NCBI GenBank assembly: GCA_913061235.1
Contig: CAJXTB010000008.1
Span: 124,001-188,000, forward strand
Origin: an uncultured Pseudomonadota bacterium
Lineage (GTDB): Bacteria > Myxococcota_A > UBA796 > GCA-2862545
Direction: 5' to 3'
DNA: 64,000 nt
Part shown: piece by piece, positions 34,115-42,946 of the stretch
How the letters are laid out: every line of letters begins with the position of its first letter
Position numbering within the stretch: position 1 is the stretch's first letter
Translations under genes and position numbers: made by a program
The notes under the pieces: model-generated
Database searches by the model: none
The model's input: only the letters and a program-made list of their open reading frames with translations
What the model was told of the DNA's origin: nothing

Positions 34115-35500
34115 GTGCCAATCCTCGTTTCCATACTGATGCTCATCGTGCCCGGTCTGGCGCAAGCGAGCGGCCTGTCCACGGACATCTCCATGAGTCC
34201 AGTGGGCGCTGCTGGCGTGTCTGTGGGCCCCATACAGCTGACTTCGGTTGCCACACCCGGCTCTGTACGTGTGGGATGGGCCGCGGACTACACCCACCGT
34301 CCCATGGACCAGTACCGCTGCTCAGCGACTGACCCTGAAGACTGCGACGAGGTCGTTGGCACCGTCATTGGTGACCGGGTGGTCGGGGTTGTTGCCCTGG
34401 GCGTCGCGCTGTCACGAAGCACCTGGATTGAAGCGACCGTGCCGGCAGCAGCCCAATGGGGAGGCTCAGTCGACACCTTGTCGCCAGACGGCGTGGTGTT
34501 GGGTGACCCGCGCCTTGGCCTGCGCACCCGGTTTATAGACGGTCCCATCAGCCTAGATGGCTATGGAGAAGCCAGCTTTCCTCTCGGTAAGCAGGGCGCT
34601 TGGTTCTCCGACGCACTGCCGACTGTGCATCTGGGCGCGGTAGGGACAGCGACCTCGGGCCCCATCACAGGCTTGCTCGATGTCGCTGGCTGGATGCGCA
34701 GGTCGGCAGACACGAATCCATGGGATTTTCGACTAGGAAGCGCGGTTCTGGTTGACGCGGGCGTCATGGTGGCCATCAGCTCACAGACGGTGTTGTGGAC
34801 TGTTGCACAGAGCCGGTTCACCGGTGGTGCCCCTGCCATCGTTGGCTCGGTCGGAGTCGCCGTGGACCTGAGCCCCGAGCTGCGGGTGGACCTGGGAGTT
34901 GGACGCGCACTCGCCACCGCACCTGGAGCCGGCCCCGTTCACGGGCGTCTAACCCTCACCTACAGCCTCTCCCGCGCAGAACGAACGCCAGACGACCTTC
35001 AAATCGTGCGGACCGAGCCCGAGCTCGAGCCGGACGCCTGGCAGGATGGCCAGTCTCAGCGTGTACGGGACGGACGCGTCGAGCTGCGCAAACCCCTCAC
35101 GTTCGTCTCCAACAGCGCGTCCCCCAGCTGGTCGTCCTACCCAGACATCGTGAGTCTGGCCGAGTGGCTCATTGCCACCGACAACGTAGAACACCTACTC
35201 ATCGCTGCATACGCCAGCTCCGAAGGCACCAGCGCGGCGAACTACAGCCTCTCGCTCAGCCGCGCGCAAGCCGTAGCCGAGGCCCTCGTCACCGCCGGTG
35301 TGCCCCGAGCCCAGCTCAGCTACAAAGGGATGGGAATGCTCGCCCCCGACGCCGACTCTGGCGAACATCAAGTCGTCATCAACGGCCAGATACTCGACCA
35401 CACCACGCTCAACGTCATGGACCTCACCAGCGAACAGATTACGCCGGGCGCCTTGAGCTTTGACTTGTGGTTCGCCGTTGAAGGCCAGGACGCCCCATGA
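34115..35500 (+). CDS. OmpA-like outer membrane protein
   Basis: The 461-aa product starts at GTG with signal peptide VPILVSILMLIVPGLAQASG. Residues about 25-300 are rich in alternating short hydrophobic/aromatic strands and Gly/Ser turns, as in an outer membrane barrel (VRVGWAADYTHRP, ATVPAAAQWGGSVDTL, RVDLGVGRALATAPG). The C-terminal 120 residues are OmpA-like (YASSEGTSAANYSLSLSRAQAVAEALVTAGVPRAQLSYKGMGM), likely binding peptidoglycan. Its ATGA-coupled partner carries calcium-binding repeats and a membrane-anchoring tail. Substrate or pore role unknown. Confidence 0.83.
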   Translation: MPILVSILMLIVPGLAQASGLSTDISMSPVGAAGVSVGPIQLTSVATPGSVRVGWAADYTHRPMDQYRCSATDPEDCDEVVGTVIGDRVVGVVALGVALSRSTWIEATVPAAAQWGGSVDTLSPDGVVLGDPRLGLRTRFIDGPISLDGYGEASFPLGKQGAWFSDALPTVHLGAVGTATSGPITGLLDVAGWMRRSADTNPWDFRLGSAVLVDAGVMVAISSQTVLWTVAQSRFTGGAPAIVGSVGVAVDLSPELRVDLGVGRALATAPGAGPVHGRLTLTYSLSRAERTPDDLQIVRTEPELEPDAWQDGQSQRVRDGRVELRKPLTFVSNSASPSWSSYPDIVSLAEWLIATDNVEHLLIAAYASSEGTSAANYSLSLSRAQAVAEALVTAGVPRAQLSYKGMGMLAPDADSGEHQVVINGQILDHTTLNVMDLTSEQITPGALSFDLWFAVEGQDAP

Positions 35501-36246
35501 GCTGGCTCCTCCTGCTGGCAACAGCCCTTGCACAAGATGAGTGCATGCCTGAAGCGTCGCAAGACCTCAACTGCAACCTTGTGGACGCCGCAGACGAAGG
35601 ACTCGTCGACACCAGCTCGTCCTTCTGCGCGACCGCCATTGCTGCCGACTCCCGCGCCGCAAGTATCGACGCCTGGTTCGACTACAGCACCCTTGGATGC
35701 ACCGTCTCAGTCCTGGAACTCGACAGCGATTCCGACGGATTCGGCTACGGACGCCTGGAGCTCGTAGACGACGACGGACGGCCCTACCTTGAAGTCACCC
35801 TGCGTTGCGACGCCTGCCCGAGCACCGCAGACGACCAAGTAGACACCGACTGTGACGGCGCTGGTGACGCCTGCGATGTGTGCCCGGAAGACACCACTCA
35901 GACCGAAGACTCTGACGGCGACGGATGGGGGGACGCTTGTGACCCCTGCCCTGCCGTGCCAAACGAGAGCACCGCAGATGCCGATGGTGACGGCATACCA
36001 GACGACTGCGACGTGTGCTCCGCTCTAAGCGACGACCAGACCGACACCGACGGCGATGGGCTTGGTGATGCCTGCGATGCCTGTCCAGACGACACGGAAC
36101 CCGGGCGAGACACAGACGGTGACGGCATTATCGACACCTGTGGCCCACAGTTCCGTCTGGGCGGAGGCGCATCGTGCTCCGTTGCGCCGGTTCCCACGTG
36201 GATGGTGCTGTTCGCCCTGGTCCTCGTGAGACGACGACGCCGCTAG
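35497..36246 (+). CDS. Secreted thrombospondin-type-3 repeat protein with MYXO-CTERM tail
   Basis: A 249-aa secreted protein: signal MSWLLLLATALAQ, a Cys-containing head of about 90 residues, then five or so Asp-rich calcium-binding repeats of thrombospondin type 3 kind (DSDGDGWGDACDPCPAVPNE, DADGDGIPDDCDVCSALSDDQ, DTDGDGLGDACDACPDD). It ends GGGASCSVAPVPTWMVLFALVLVRRRRR, which has the Cys, hydrophobic helix and Arg cluster of the MYXO-CTERM sorting signal processed by a CPBP-type protease in Myxococcus. The sequence links this genome to Myxococcota-like sorting. It is ATGA-coupled to the OmpA-like gene and shares a CTAG stop overlap with the convergent transporter gene. Confidence 0.9.
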   Translation: MSWLLLLATALAQDECMPEASQDLNCNLVDAADEGLVDTSSSFCATAIAADSRAASIDAWFDYSTLGCTVSVLELDSDSDGFGYGRLELVDDDGRPYLEVTLRCDACPSTADDQVDTDCDGAGDACDVCPEDTTQTEDSDGDGWGDACDPCPAVPNESTADADGDGIPDDCDVCSALSDDQTDTDGDGLGDACDACPDDTEPGRDTDGDGIIDTCGPQFRLGGGASCSVAPVPTWMVLFALVLVRRRRR

Positions 36247-37499
36247 ACGGCGACGAACCGTACCCAGACGTACAAGGCTGCCAGCCCGGCGAGCACCACA
36301 ATTGCCGCCACATGCGCCGCTAGGAATGCGCCTCGGGGGCGGAAGGCTTCGGGTACCTCTGCTCCACGCAGCGCAGCGAGGTTCATAGCCGCCAACACTG
36401 GAGCGGTCAGACCGGTCAGCGTTGTAGCCAGGTCAACCAGCGCCAAGAGCTGACCGGTGAACTGAACAATGATGAGCAGCGCCCCCGATGCAATGACGCC
36501 GAGCGCTGTCCAATACACCCACGTCCGCTCGGTCGGTTGCCCGTCTTGGCGAACGCTCTGAACCGCTCCCTCAATCGCACGCGGAAAGCCGTCCACTACC
36601 GCCACTGTCGTGGACAACATCGTCGCAAACGCGGCAACGAGCAGGATGGGACGGGCCCAATTGCCCAGAGAAGCCGCGAATACATCAATGAGGGTGACAG
36701 CGAACGCCCCCGCACTCTTGGGCAGCTCCTCGGACGCGCCGAACAGCATCGCCGCACCGAGAAACACGAAGCACACCGCCAGCAGCGCCGTTCCGATGTA
36801 CCCCACGTTGAAGTCAAAGCGAACCTCGCTGGCATCGAGCGATTCCCCGGCACCTCTGGCGCGCTCTAGGCACCACAGCGACTGCCAGACCGAGATGTCG
36901 ATAGCCGACGGCATCCAGCCAACAAGAGCGACCACAAACGCCAGGGTCGCGGTGTCTGCTGTAGGCACCCAAGGGGCAAGGCCGACCTGGGACCACTCCA
37001 CTCCGGGCAGTGAGACCACCACGGCAAGAACTGTGGCCACGGCCAACACAAGCATCATCGTCTTCATGAACGCTTGGAGCAGCCGGAACCGCCCAATGGC
37101 GAGCATACCGCTAGACAAGGCCAACAATCCCGCTGCCCACACGCCCACCGGCAGGGTCACCGGTGCAAGAGCGGCGGTCATGCCGGCGGCCACAATCGTG
37201 ACCGCTGCGACCACCGTGAACATGGTGGACACGGTCACAGCCAGGAAGATGGCTACCATCCACCAGCCACGCCGGCGGTAGCCCATCAATAAACTACTGC
37301 CAGTTGCTGCCGCATAGCGAGGCCCCGCCTCGAAGGCCGGGTACTTCACTACGTTCGCGGCTACAACGACCCACAATAGCGCCAAGCCGAAGCCCGCTCC
37401 GGCCCGAGTGGACTGAACCAAGTGCGACACGCCCACTGCCGTGCCGGCCCAGATCAGCCCCGGGCCAAGAAGCGACCACCAGCTCTTGCGTGCTGTCAC
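36243..37499 (-). CDS. Atypical Nramp-family transporter
   Basis: A 418-aa membrane protein with about eleven hydrophobic helices. The opening GPGLIWAGTAVGVSHLVQSTRAGAGFGLALLWVV and RYAAATGSSLL align with the Nramp divalent metal transporters. The TM1 metal motif DPGN is replaced by GVSH (23-26), and the TM6 MPH motif reads MPS. It is therefore unlikely to be a standard Mn2+/Fe2+ transporter. Nramp relatives with altered motifs move Mg2+ or other substrates, or have lost transport. It overlaps a 62-aa upstream gene by ATGA, and its stop shares CTAG with the convergent thrombospondin-repeat gene. Confidence 0.82.
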   Translation of the reverse strand: MTARKSWWSLLGPGLIWAGTAVGVSHLVQSTRAGAGFGLALLWVVVAANVVKYPAFEAGPRYAAATGSSLLMGYRRRGWWMVAIFLAVTVSTMFTVVAAVTIVAAGMTAALAPVTLPVGVWAAGLLALSSGMLAIGRFRLLQAFMKTMMLVLAVATVLAVVVSLPGVEWSQVGLAPWVPTADTATLAFVVALVGWMPSAIDISVWQSLWCLERARGAGESLDASEVRFDFNVGYIGTALLAVCFVFLGAAMLFGASEELPKSAGAFAVTLIDVFAASLGNWARPILLVAAFATMLSTTVAVVDGFPRAIEGAVQSVRQDGQPTERTWVYWTALGVIASGALLIIVQFTGQLLALVDLATTLTGLTAPVLAAMNLAALRGAEVPEAFRPRGAFLAAHVAAIVVLAGLAALYVWVRFVAV

Positions 37500-37684
37500 G
37501 CCGCGTCGTCTCCCTGCAGGTGCTGGCGAATTTGGTCGAGCTGCTGCTCGATCAAGAGCATGGACATAGCAATCGAGGTGGTCGCCACTTCCATGGTCTC
37601 TTCCGCCGCAGCCCGATGATTCTTCAGGCTCTCAGCCATCAACGCAAACTGCCATGCCTTCTCACGAATCTCTTCAACTGTCAT
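37496..37684 (-). CDS. 62-aa helical protein coupled to the Nramp-like gene
   Basis: Starts at ATG 37682-37684 with a strong GGAGG five bases upstream. The product MTVEEIREKAWQFALMAESLKNH ... LIEQQLDQIRQHLQGDDAA is almost wholly alpha-helical and amphipathic, with no signal peptide. Its stop overlaps the Nramp-like start by ATGA. A longer reading through the upstream region adds 86 residues that are antisense to the kinase gene and is rejected. It may be a small regulatory subunit; no family is recognised. Confidence 0.65.
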   Translation of the reverse strand: MTVEEIREKAWQFALMAESLKNHRAAAEETMEVATTSIAMSMLLIEQQLDQIRQHLQGDDAA

Positions 37685-37811
37685 ACGACCTCCAAGGTCG
37701 GCAGTGTACTGGCAATCGCACACGCTGTGACAGTTGGCACCGACATCCCCGCCAACCACGCGCTTATCGCACCGCCGTGGTAGCCTGTGCGTCGGGTCAG
37801 GAGAGTGCGGA

Positions 37812-39470
37812 ATGCTGTCGGAAGGCGACAGAATTGGAGACTGGGTCATTGAGCGCGCTCTCGGCGAAGGGGGCATGGGAGCCGTGTATCTGGCGACCAA
37901 CTCGTTGACCGAGCGCATTCGTGCTGCCGTCAAGGTCATCAAACCCAGGGCCTACGCCGAAGAACGCGAGCGCTTCTCCCGCGAAGTCGAAGCCTTAGAC
38001 TCCCTTCGCCACGAAGCGATTGTTGGTGTCAAAGGCTGGGGCGAAGACCCAGAACGTGGCCTGCTGTGGATGGCCATGGACTTGGTCGAAGGCGAGGAGG
38101 TTGCCCACGTTCTCGAACGCGGCCCCATGTCACTACAAACCGCCGCCACCACCTTTAGTGTCGTCGCAGATGGCCTTCAATACGCACACGAGCGGGGCTT
38201 TCGCCACCGGGACATCAAGCCCGCGAACATCCTCATCGACAGCAGTGGCATCGCACACTTGGTGGACTTTGGCATTGCCGTTGAGAGCGGTCGGACCCGA
38301 CTCACCGCCGCAGGCAAGATGCCGGGTACCCCAGCGTACATGGCGCCCGAGGTCTTTGAAGAGATCAGTCCAGACCCATCGCTCATGGACGTGTACTCAC
38401 TTGGCCAAGTGCTCTACGAAGCCCTTACCGGCGAGTTTGCCTTCCCCGAGAACATGGACCTGGCCCCGCGCCAGCAAATCGTGCACCTCATTCACCGCAA
38501 GGTGCGCTCCGAGCCATTGGACCCAGGCGCCGAGTTCCCACAGGTGGTGCGCGACTTGGTCAAGGCAGCGACCCACCCGCGTCCGGCAAAGCGCCTGTCG
38601 GACCCCGCTGCACTCCGAGATGGGTTGATGCCCTTCATTCCCAAACGCACCCTGTCGCGTCTTCCTCTTCGGGCGACGTTGCCCCCGGCTCTCGAGCGCT
38701 CCAACGCCGGCGTCACACTCGCTCCTGTAGCGAGCGACACCTTCACACTGACCTTGCCCAAACCTCGCGGTCGTCGCAACATCGCCGCATGGGCCATTGG
38801 AGGACTCGGCACCCTCTCCATTTTCGGTGCCGCAATGGGCGGGCTATACCTGCTCAACCAGCCGCCTGACATCCGAGATGCCATCATTGTTGTAGCCGGA
38901 ATCAGCGCTGACGTTCCAGTTATGCTCTCCGTCAACGGTAACCAGCCTACGTCGTACACCGGCCAAGAGTACTGGTTCGAAGACATGCCCACCGGTCCCA
39001 TGGTGGTGTCGGTTGCTGCCGGAGCCGAGTGCGACTTCTTGAGTGTTGACGGCGAGACCTGTCCGGCCTGCTGCGCCTGTCACCTCCAGGAATACAATCT
39101 TGAAGGCGGTTTTGAGCCAGACATGACCTTGGTCACGCTACCGGACCTCGGAGATGTCGGCTCACGCACCCTCGCCATCAATGTGGTCGAGCTGCCACAA
39201 GCCTGGCCGGTCCAGATCTTGTTGGATGGCGCCCCCGCAGCCGAGTCAACGACAGGCCGCGACTTCACCTGGACCGACCTGCCCCTTGGCGCATACGAGC
39301 TGACCGCTGTTGTCGGAACCTGCCCAGAGTCCGCCCACGGCTGCGCCAATGACGGTACCTGTCCAGGTGGCTGCACCTCGCGCTCTGGCCCCATTGGCCT
39401 GGCCTGTGGAGACGGCACCATGTCCATCGACATTGCCATGGACCCTCCCTTCGCAGCACCTCCCGGGTAG
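37812..39470 (+). CDS. Hanks-type Ser/Thr kinase with Cys-containing extracellular domain
   Basis: A 552-aa transmembrane kinase. The catalytic domain (about 10-275) has GEGGMGAVY, K41 in AAVKVIK, HRDIKPAN (133-140), VDFGIA and GTPAYMAPE, so it should be active. After a juxtamembrane stretch one transmembrane helix (about 322-346) leads to an extracytoplasmic part. That part has two PEGA-like beta repeats and Cys clusters (CDFLSVDGETCPACCACH; GTCPESAHGCANDGTCPGGCTSRSG). The start MLSEGDRIGDWVIERALGEGG is the usual kinase N-terminus. Ligand and targets are unknown. The cysteines suggest dependence on the VKOR-DsbA protein. Confidence 0.9.
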   Translation: MLSEGDRIGDWVIERALGEGGMGAVYLATNSLTERIRAAVKVIKPRAYAEERERFSREVEALDSLRHEAIVGVKGWGEDPERGLLWMAMDLVEGEEVAHVLERGPMSLQTAATTFSVVADGLQYAHERGFRHRDIKPANILIDSSGIAHLVDFGIAVESGRTRLTAAGKMPGTPAYMAPEVFEEISPDPSLMDVYSLGQVLYEALTGEFAFPENMDLAPRQQIVHLIHRKVRSEPLDPGAEFPQVVRDLVKAATHPRPAKRLSDPAALRDGLMPFIPKRTLSRLPLRATLPPALERSNAGVTLAPVASDTFTLTLPKPRGRRNIAAWAIGGLGTLSIFGAAMGGLYLLNQPPDIRDAIIVVAGISADVPVMLSVNGNQPTSYTGQEYWFEDMPTGPMVVSVAAGAECDFLSVDGETCPACCACHLQEYNLEGGFEPDMTLVTLPDLGDVGSRTLAINVVELPQAWPVQILLDGAPAAESTTGRDFTWTDLPLGAYELTAVVGTCPESAHGCANDGTCPGGCTSRSGPIGLACGDGTMSIDIAMDPPFAAPPG

Positions 39471-39512
39471 AGGGGCGACGACTACCGAGCTACGCTCTCG
39501 GCCCCGTCTGGA

Positions 39513-41405
39513 GTGTCTGTGCGCCCGTTGCTTCTTCTTCTGCTCGCTGGCTGTGCGGACCGTCCAAGTGTTGTCGTTGAGGCGTCCCGTGACGGCTTCT
39601 TCTTCGACCGGCCCTTCCCGAGCGACGAGCTGCTCACCGACCGTGGCACCGTCGACCTGTCCGGCTGGCCCATGCCGGATGCACAGCTCGGCAGCACCAT
39701 TGTTGGCGGCTGGGCACGCATGGTCGGCGAGAGCGTTCACGGCTTCTCCCACCTAGGTCCCGTCTACCTGCAGCTCACCGGACCCATCGACGTCCCCGAG
39801 ACTACCATCGGCCTCGACACGGACGACGTCCGGCTGGTCTCCCTCGATAGCGGACACCGCCCCCCACTGCGCCTGCGCTTTGTCGAAGACCCCAACGGCG
39901 ACCCCTTCTACGCACCCAACACGTTGGTCATCGCCCCCCTTCAGAGCAACCCTCTTCGCAGCGGAGAACGGTACGCAGTGGTGCTATCTAAGCAACTCGT
40001 AGACGCGACCGAGGGCGTGGAAATCCCCGAAGAACTCAGTGATGAGAAGCGCGTTGGGTTCGCGTCTACCTTCACAGTCCAAGACAGCATCGGCCAGCTT
40101 CACACCCTGCGTGACGCCACAGATGCCCTGCTCGACGCCAACCCTGACTGGCTACAGCCCACCGACTGGCGAGAGGTCGAGTCCATCGGCTTCGCCCCCG
40201 CCCAGACCCCTTCCGGTCGCGACGCCACACAGTTCACCGCGACCTACGTTGGCGGCGACACCGAAGTCACCTGGCTTGCCAACCGTGCCGGGCAGACCAC
40301 CGAGACCTTCGACCTAAGCACCGACACCATGCACGTCTTCGAAGCACGCATCCAGACCGTCGCATGGCGTCCGCTCGCAGAGCTGCCCTACGCGACGCCC
40401 GGCATCGGCTTTCTGTCCGACTTTGGTCGTTCTGACGGAAGAATCGCCTTCAACGCCGACGGCTCGCTCGCGTTCCCCGGTGAGCCTGAGTCCATGCGCA
40501 TCGTGGTCCAGGTGCCACGGGACATCGCCGCAACGGCCGTCATGACCTGGGACCACGGTACCGCCGGACATGCCTACCACGCTGTCCAACAAGTGAATCT
40601 TGCGCGCAGAAGCCCCGAAATTCGTGATGCAGCCGCCGCTGCCGGCGTCGCCATCGTCAGCTACGACCAGCCCCTGTACGGCCAGCGCTACCCGCTCATC
40701 GACCAAGGATTCGACGGCTCCTTGGGCTTCTACAACATCGCCAATCTACCAGCCTTCCGCGACAACCAACGCCAAGGAGGCATTGACCACCACGTGCTGT
40801 ACCGCTTCACAACCGAAGTGCTGCCCACGCTCACCCAGGTCGACGTCACCCCCACAACGGTTGGCGCCTTCGGCCACTCTCTGGGCTCGGTCACCAATCA
40901 CATCGCGTTGTCCATGGTCGAAGGCGAAGGGGCTGACGTCGCGTTCCAGTCCGGAAGCGGCGGGTTCTTGGCCAACTATGTTGTTCAGACCGGCCTGCTC
41001 GGCACCGACAATGACGTTGTTCAGCTGCTCCAGGGCTTTGTCGAGGCCGACCTGCCACCCGACCCGAACGGCTCCGAGGCCGTCGGTGCGCTCATGGGAA
41101 TCCCCGAAGAGAACTGGGAACAAGTAGACGACATGCACCCGGTCTTCGTGCTGTTCCAGATGATCATGGACCCTTCCGACCCAGTCGTCTTGGCGCCGCA
41201 TCAGCCAGTGCTCGAGACCTTTCTTGTAGGCATTGGCGACCTGCAGGTTCCGAACGTCACCACCGACTGGCTCATTTCCGCCACGCCCAACGCCGACCGC
41301 ATCGAGTGTCAGCCCCAGTCCGACTACGACCCGCACGGATGCCTGTTCATCGAAGACGACGGGCTCCGCACCTTCAACGAATGGATACAGGGCCTCGCCG
41401 AGTAA
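39513..41405 (+). CDS. Lipoprotein alpha/beta hydrolase
   Basis: The 630-aa product starts at GTG (MSVRPLLLLLLAGCAD; a GTG two codons on is equally possible) with lipobox LAGC. A beta-rich N-terminal half (FFDRPFPSDELLT; SGERYAVVLSKQLVD) resembles the Ig-like head found in myxobacterial and actinobacterial lipoprotein hydrolases. The C-terminal half carries AVMTWDHGTAGHAYH and a nucleophile elbow GHSLGSV. Probable esterase or lipase acting at the outer surface; the Asp and His of the triad were not assigned. It is followed by an O-methyltransferase gene 9 bp downstream. Confidence 0.82.
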   Translation: MSVRPLLLLLLAGCADRPSVVVEASRDGFFFDRPFPSDELLTDRGTVDLSGWPMPDAQLGSTIVGGWARMVGESVHGFSHLGPVYLQLTGPIDVPETTIGLDTDDVRLVSLDSGHRPPLRLRFVEDPNGDPFYAPNTLVIAPLQSNPLRSGERYAVVLSKQLVDATEGVEIPEELSDEKRVGFASTFTVQDSIGQLHTLRDATDALLDANPDWLQPTDWREVESIGFAPAQTPSGRDATQFTATYVGGDTEVTWLANRAGQTTETFDLSTDTMHVFEARIQTVAWRPLAELPYATPGIGFLSDFGRSDGRIAFNADGSLAFPGEPESMRIVVQVPRDIAATAVMTWDHGTAGHAYHAVQQVNLARRSPEIRDAAAAAGVAIVSYDQPLYGQRYPLIDQGFDGSLGFYNIANLPAFRDNQRQGGIDHHVLYRFTTEVLPTLTQVDVTPTTVGAFGHSLGSVTNHIALSMVEGEGADVAFQSGSGGFLANYVVQTGLLGTDNDVVQLLQGFVEADLPPDPNGSEAVGALMGIPEENWEQVDDMHPVFVLFQMIMDPSDPVVLAPHQPVLETFLVGIGDLQVPNVTTDWLISATPNADRIECQPQSDYDPHGCLFIEDDGLRTFNEWIQGLAE

Positions 41406-41414
41406 GGAGGCCAT

Positions 41415-42077
41415 GTGTCCAGAGAGCCGACCCCTGTAAACAAAGCCCTATACGACTACATCGTTCGTGTTGGCGTACCCGAAATTCCCGCCCAGGCCGC
41501 CCTGCGGGAGCGCACGGATGTGCTGGCTGAAGCCAACATGCAGGTCAGCGCGGACGAAGGCGCGTTCTTGGCCATGCTCGTTCGTCTGACAGGCGCCAAG
41601 CGGATTGTCGAAGTGGGAACCTTTACCGGCTACTCGGCCCTTGCGATGGCCTTAGCCCTGCCGGAAGACGGCACCCTCATTGCGTGCGACGTAAGCCGTG
41701 AGTGGACCGACATTGGCCAAGAGTACTGGGCCAAAGCCGGCGTCACCGACCGCATCGACCTGCGCATAGCGCCTGGAACCGAGACCCTGGCGTCTCTCAT
41801 CGAGGACGGCCACACTGGCACCTTCGACATGGCGTTCATTGACGCAGACAAAGAAAACTACGACGCCTACTATGAGCACTGCCTCACACTCATGCGCCCA
41901 GGCGGGCTCATCTGCGTGGACAACGTGCTGTGGGGTGGCTCTGTGCTGCGCGCGGACGACGAGCGCTCTGCGACACAAGCGATTCGCGCCTTCAACGCAG
42001 CCAGAGCAACCGACGAGCGCGTGGACCGGGTACTCATCACGGTTGGCGACGGCGTGACCATGCTACGAAAGCGGTAG
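41415..42077 (+). CDS. O-methyltransferase of the catechol-OMT family
   Basis: The 220-aa SAM enzyme starts at GTG with AAGGAGG upstream. It shows KRIVEVGTFTGYSALAMALALPEDGTLIACDVS (motif I), GTFDMAFIDADKENYDAYYEHCLTLMRPGGLICVDNVLWGGSV, and ATQAIRAFNAA, the pattern of the cation-dependent O-methyltransferase family (COMT/caffeoyl-CoA OMT like). The acidic metal ligands D-A-D-K are present. Substrate unknown, most likely a small catechol or hydroxylated metabolite. Co-transcription with the upstream hydrolase lipoprotein is likely. Confidence 0.92.
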   Translation: MSREPTPVNKALYDYIVRVGVPEIPAQAALRERTDVLAEANMQVSADEGAFLAMLVRLTGAKRIVEVGTFTGYSALAMALALPEDGTLIACDVSREWTDIGQEYWAKAGVTDRIDLRIAPGTETLASLIEDGHTGTFDMAFIDADKENYDAYYEHCLTLMRPGGLICVDNVLWGGSVLRADDERSATQAIRAFNAARATDERVDRVLITVGDGVTMLRKR

Positions 42078-42089
42078 CCAGGAGCCCCA

Positions 42090-42941
42090 ATGCGCACAGC
42101 CCTCTTCGTCGTCCTTGTGTTGAGCACCGGCTGTGTCACCCAACGCGAGGCCTGCGCAGACGGAGAGACCTTCGACCACCAAGATCAGGTGTGCACCGTG
42201 TACACCGAGGTCGCGCCGGTCACGACCGATGTGTGGACCCCCGCTCCTGGGACCACCTGGCAGTGGCAGCTCACCGGAGAGATCAACACCACTCTCGCCG
42301 TGGACATGTACGACGTAGACCTGTTCGAAACACCGGATGCCGTGTTCGAGGCCCTGTCTGACAAGACCGTCATCTGCTACTTCAGCGCCGGCTCCGTCGA
42401 GAGCTTTCGTGAGGACGCCACCGGCATGCCCGAAGAGGCAGTGGGCGACCGACTCTTAGGGTGGGGGGACGAACGCTGGCTGGACGTCAGCAACCCCGCC
42501 GTATTTGACATGATTGAGCGCCGCCTAGACTTGGCCGTGGAGCGTGGGTGCGACGGCGTGGAGCCTGACAATGTTGACGGCTACCGCAACCGGAGCGGCT
42601 TCCCTATCAGCTCTGCTGAACAGCTTCAGTTCAACCGCTTCATTGCCGACCAAGCCCACATGCGCTCGCTGTCCGTGGGGCTGAAGAACGACGTCGACCA
42701 GCTCGAAGAGCTCGAGCCTTGGTTCGACTGGGCGCTCAATGAAGAGTGCCACGAATTCGAAGAATGCGGCACCTACACGCCATTCCGACGTGCTGGAAAG
42801 GCCATCTTCCACACCGAGTACGTGTCCGACTTCAGCCGCGCAGACGAGCTGGCAGACGAGGTCTGCGTGCACTCGGGGTTCAGTACGCTGGTCAAGCTAC
42901 TCGACCTTGGACCGCAGATTGTGGCCTGCCAACCCGAGTAG
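42090..42941 (+). CDS. GH114-like lipoprotein (endo-alpha-1,4-polygalactosaminidase family)
   Basis: A 283-aa lipoprotein (VLSTGC lipobox) whose body matches glycoside hydrolase family 114. Visible elements are TWQWQLTGEI, VDMYDVDLFET, VICYFSAGSVESFRED, DERWLDVSNPAVFDMIERRLDLAVERGCDGVEPDNVDGY and SVGLKNDVDQLEELEPWFDWALNEECHEF. Family members cut alpha-1,4-linked galactosamine polymers, such as those in fungal and Pel-type biofilm polysaccharides. It may act on another microbe's matrix or on self-made polymer. The probable catalytic acids D (in VEPDNVDG) and E (in NEECHEF) are present. It lies 12 bp after the O-methyltransferase. Confidence 0.88.
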   Translation: MRTALFVVLVLSTGCVTQREACADGETFDHQDQVCTVYTEVAPVTTDVWTPAPGTTWQWQLTGEINTTLAVDMYDVDLFETPDAVFEALSDKTVICYFSAGSVESFREDATGMPEEAVGDRLLGWGDERWLDVSNPAVFDMIERRLDLAVERGCDGVEPDNVDGYRNRSGFPISSAEQLQFNRFIADQAHMRSLSVGLKNDVDQLEELEPWFDWALNEECHEFEECGTYTPFRRAGKAIFHTEYVSDFSRADELADEVCVHSGFSTLVKLLDLGPQIVACQPE

Positions 42942-42946
42942 TCCCG

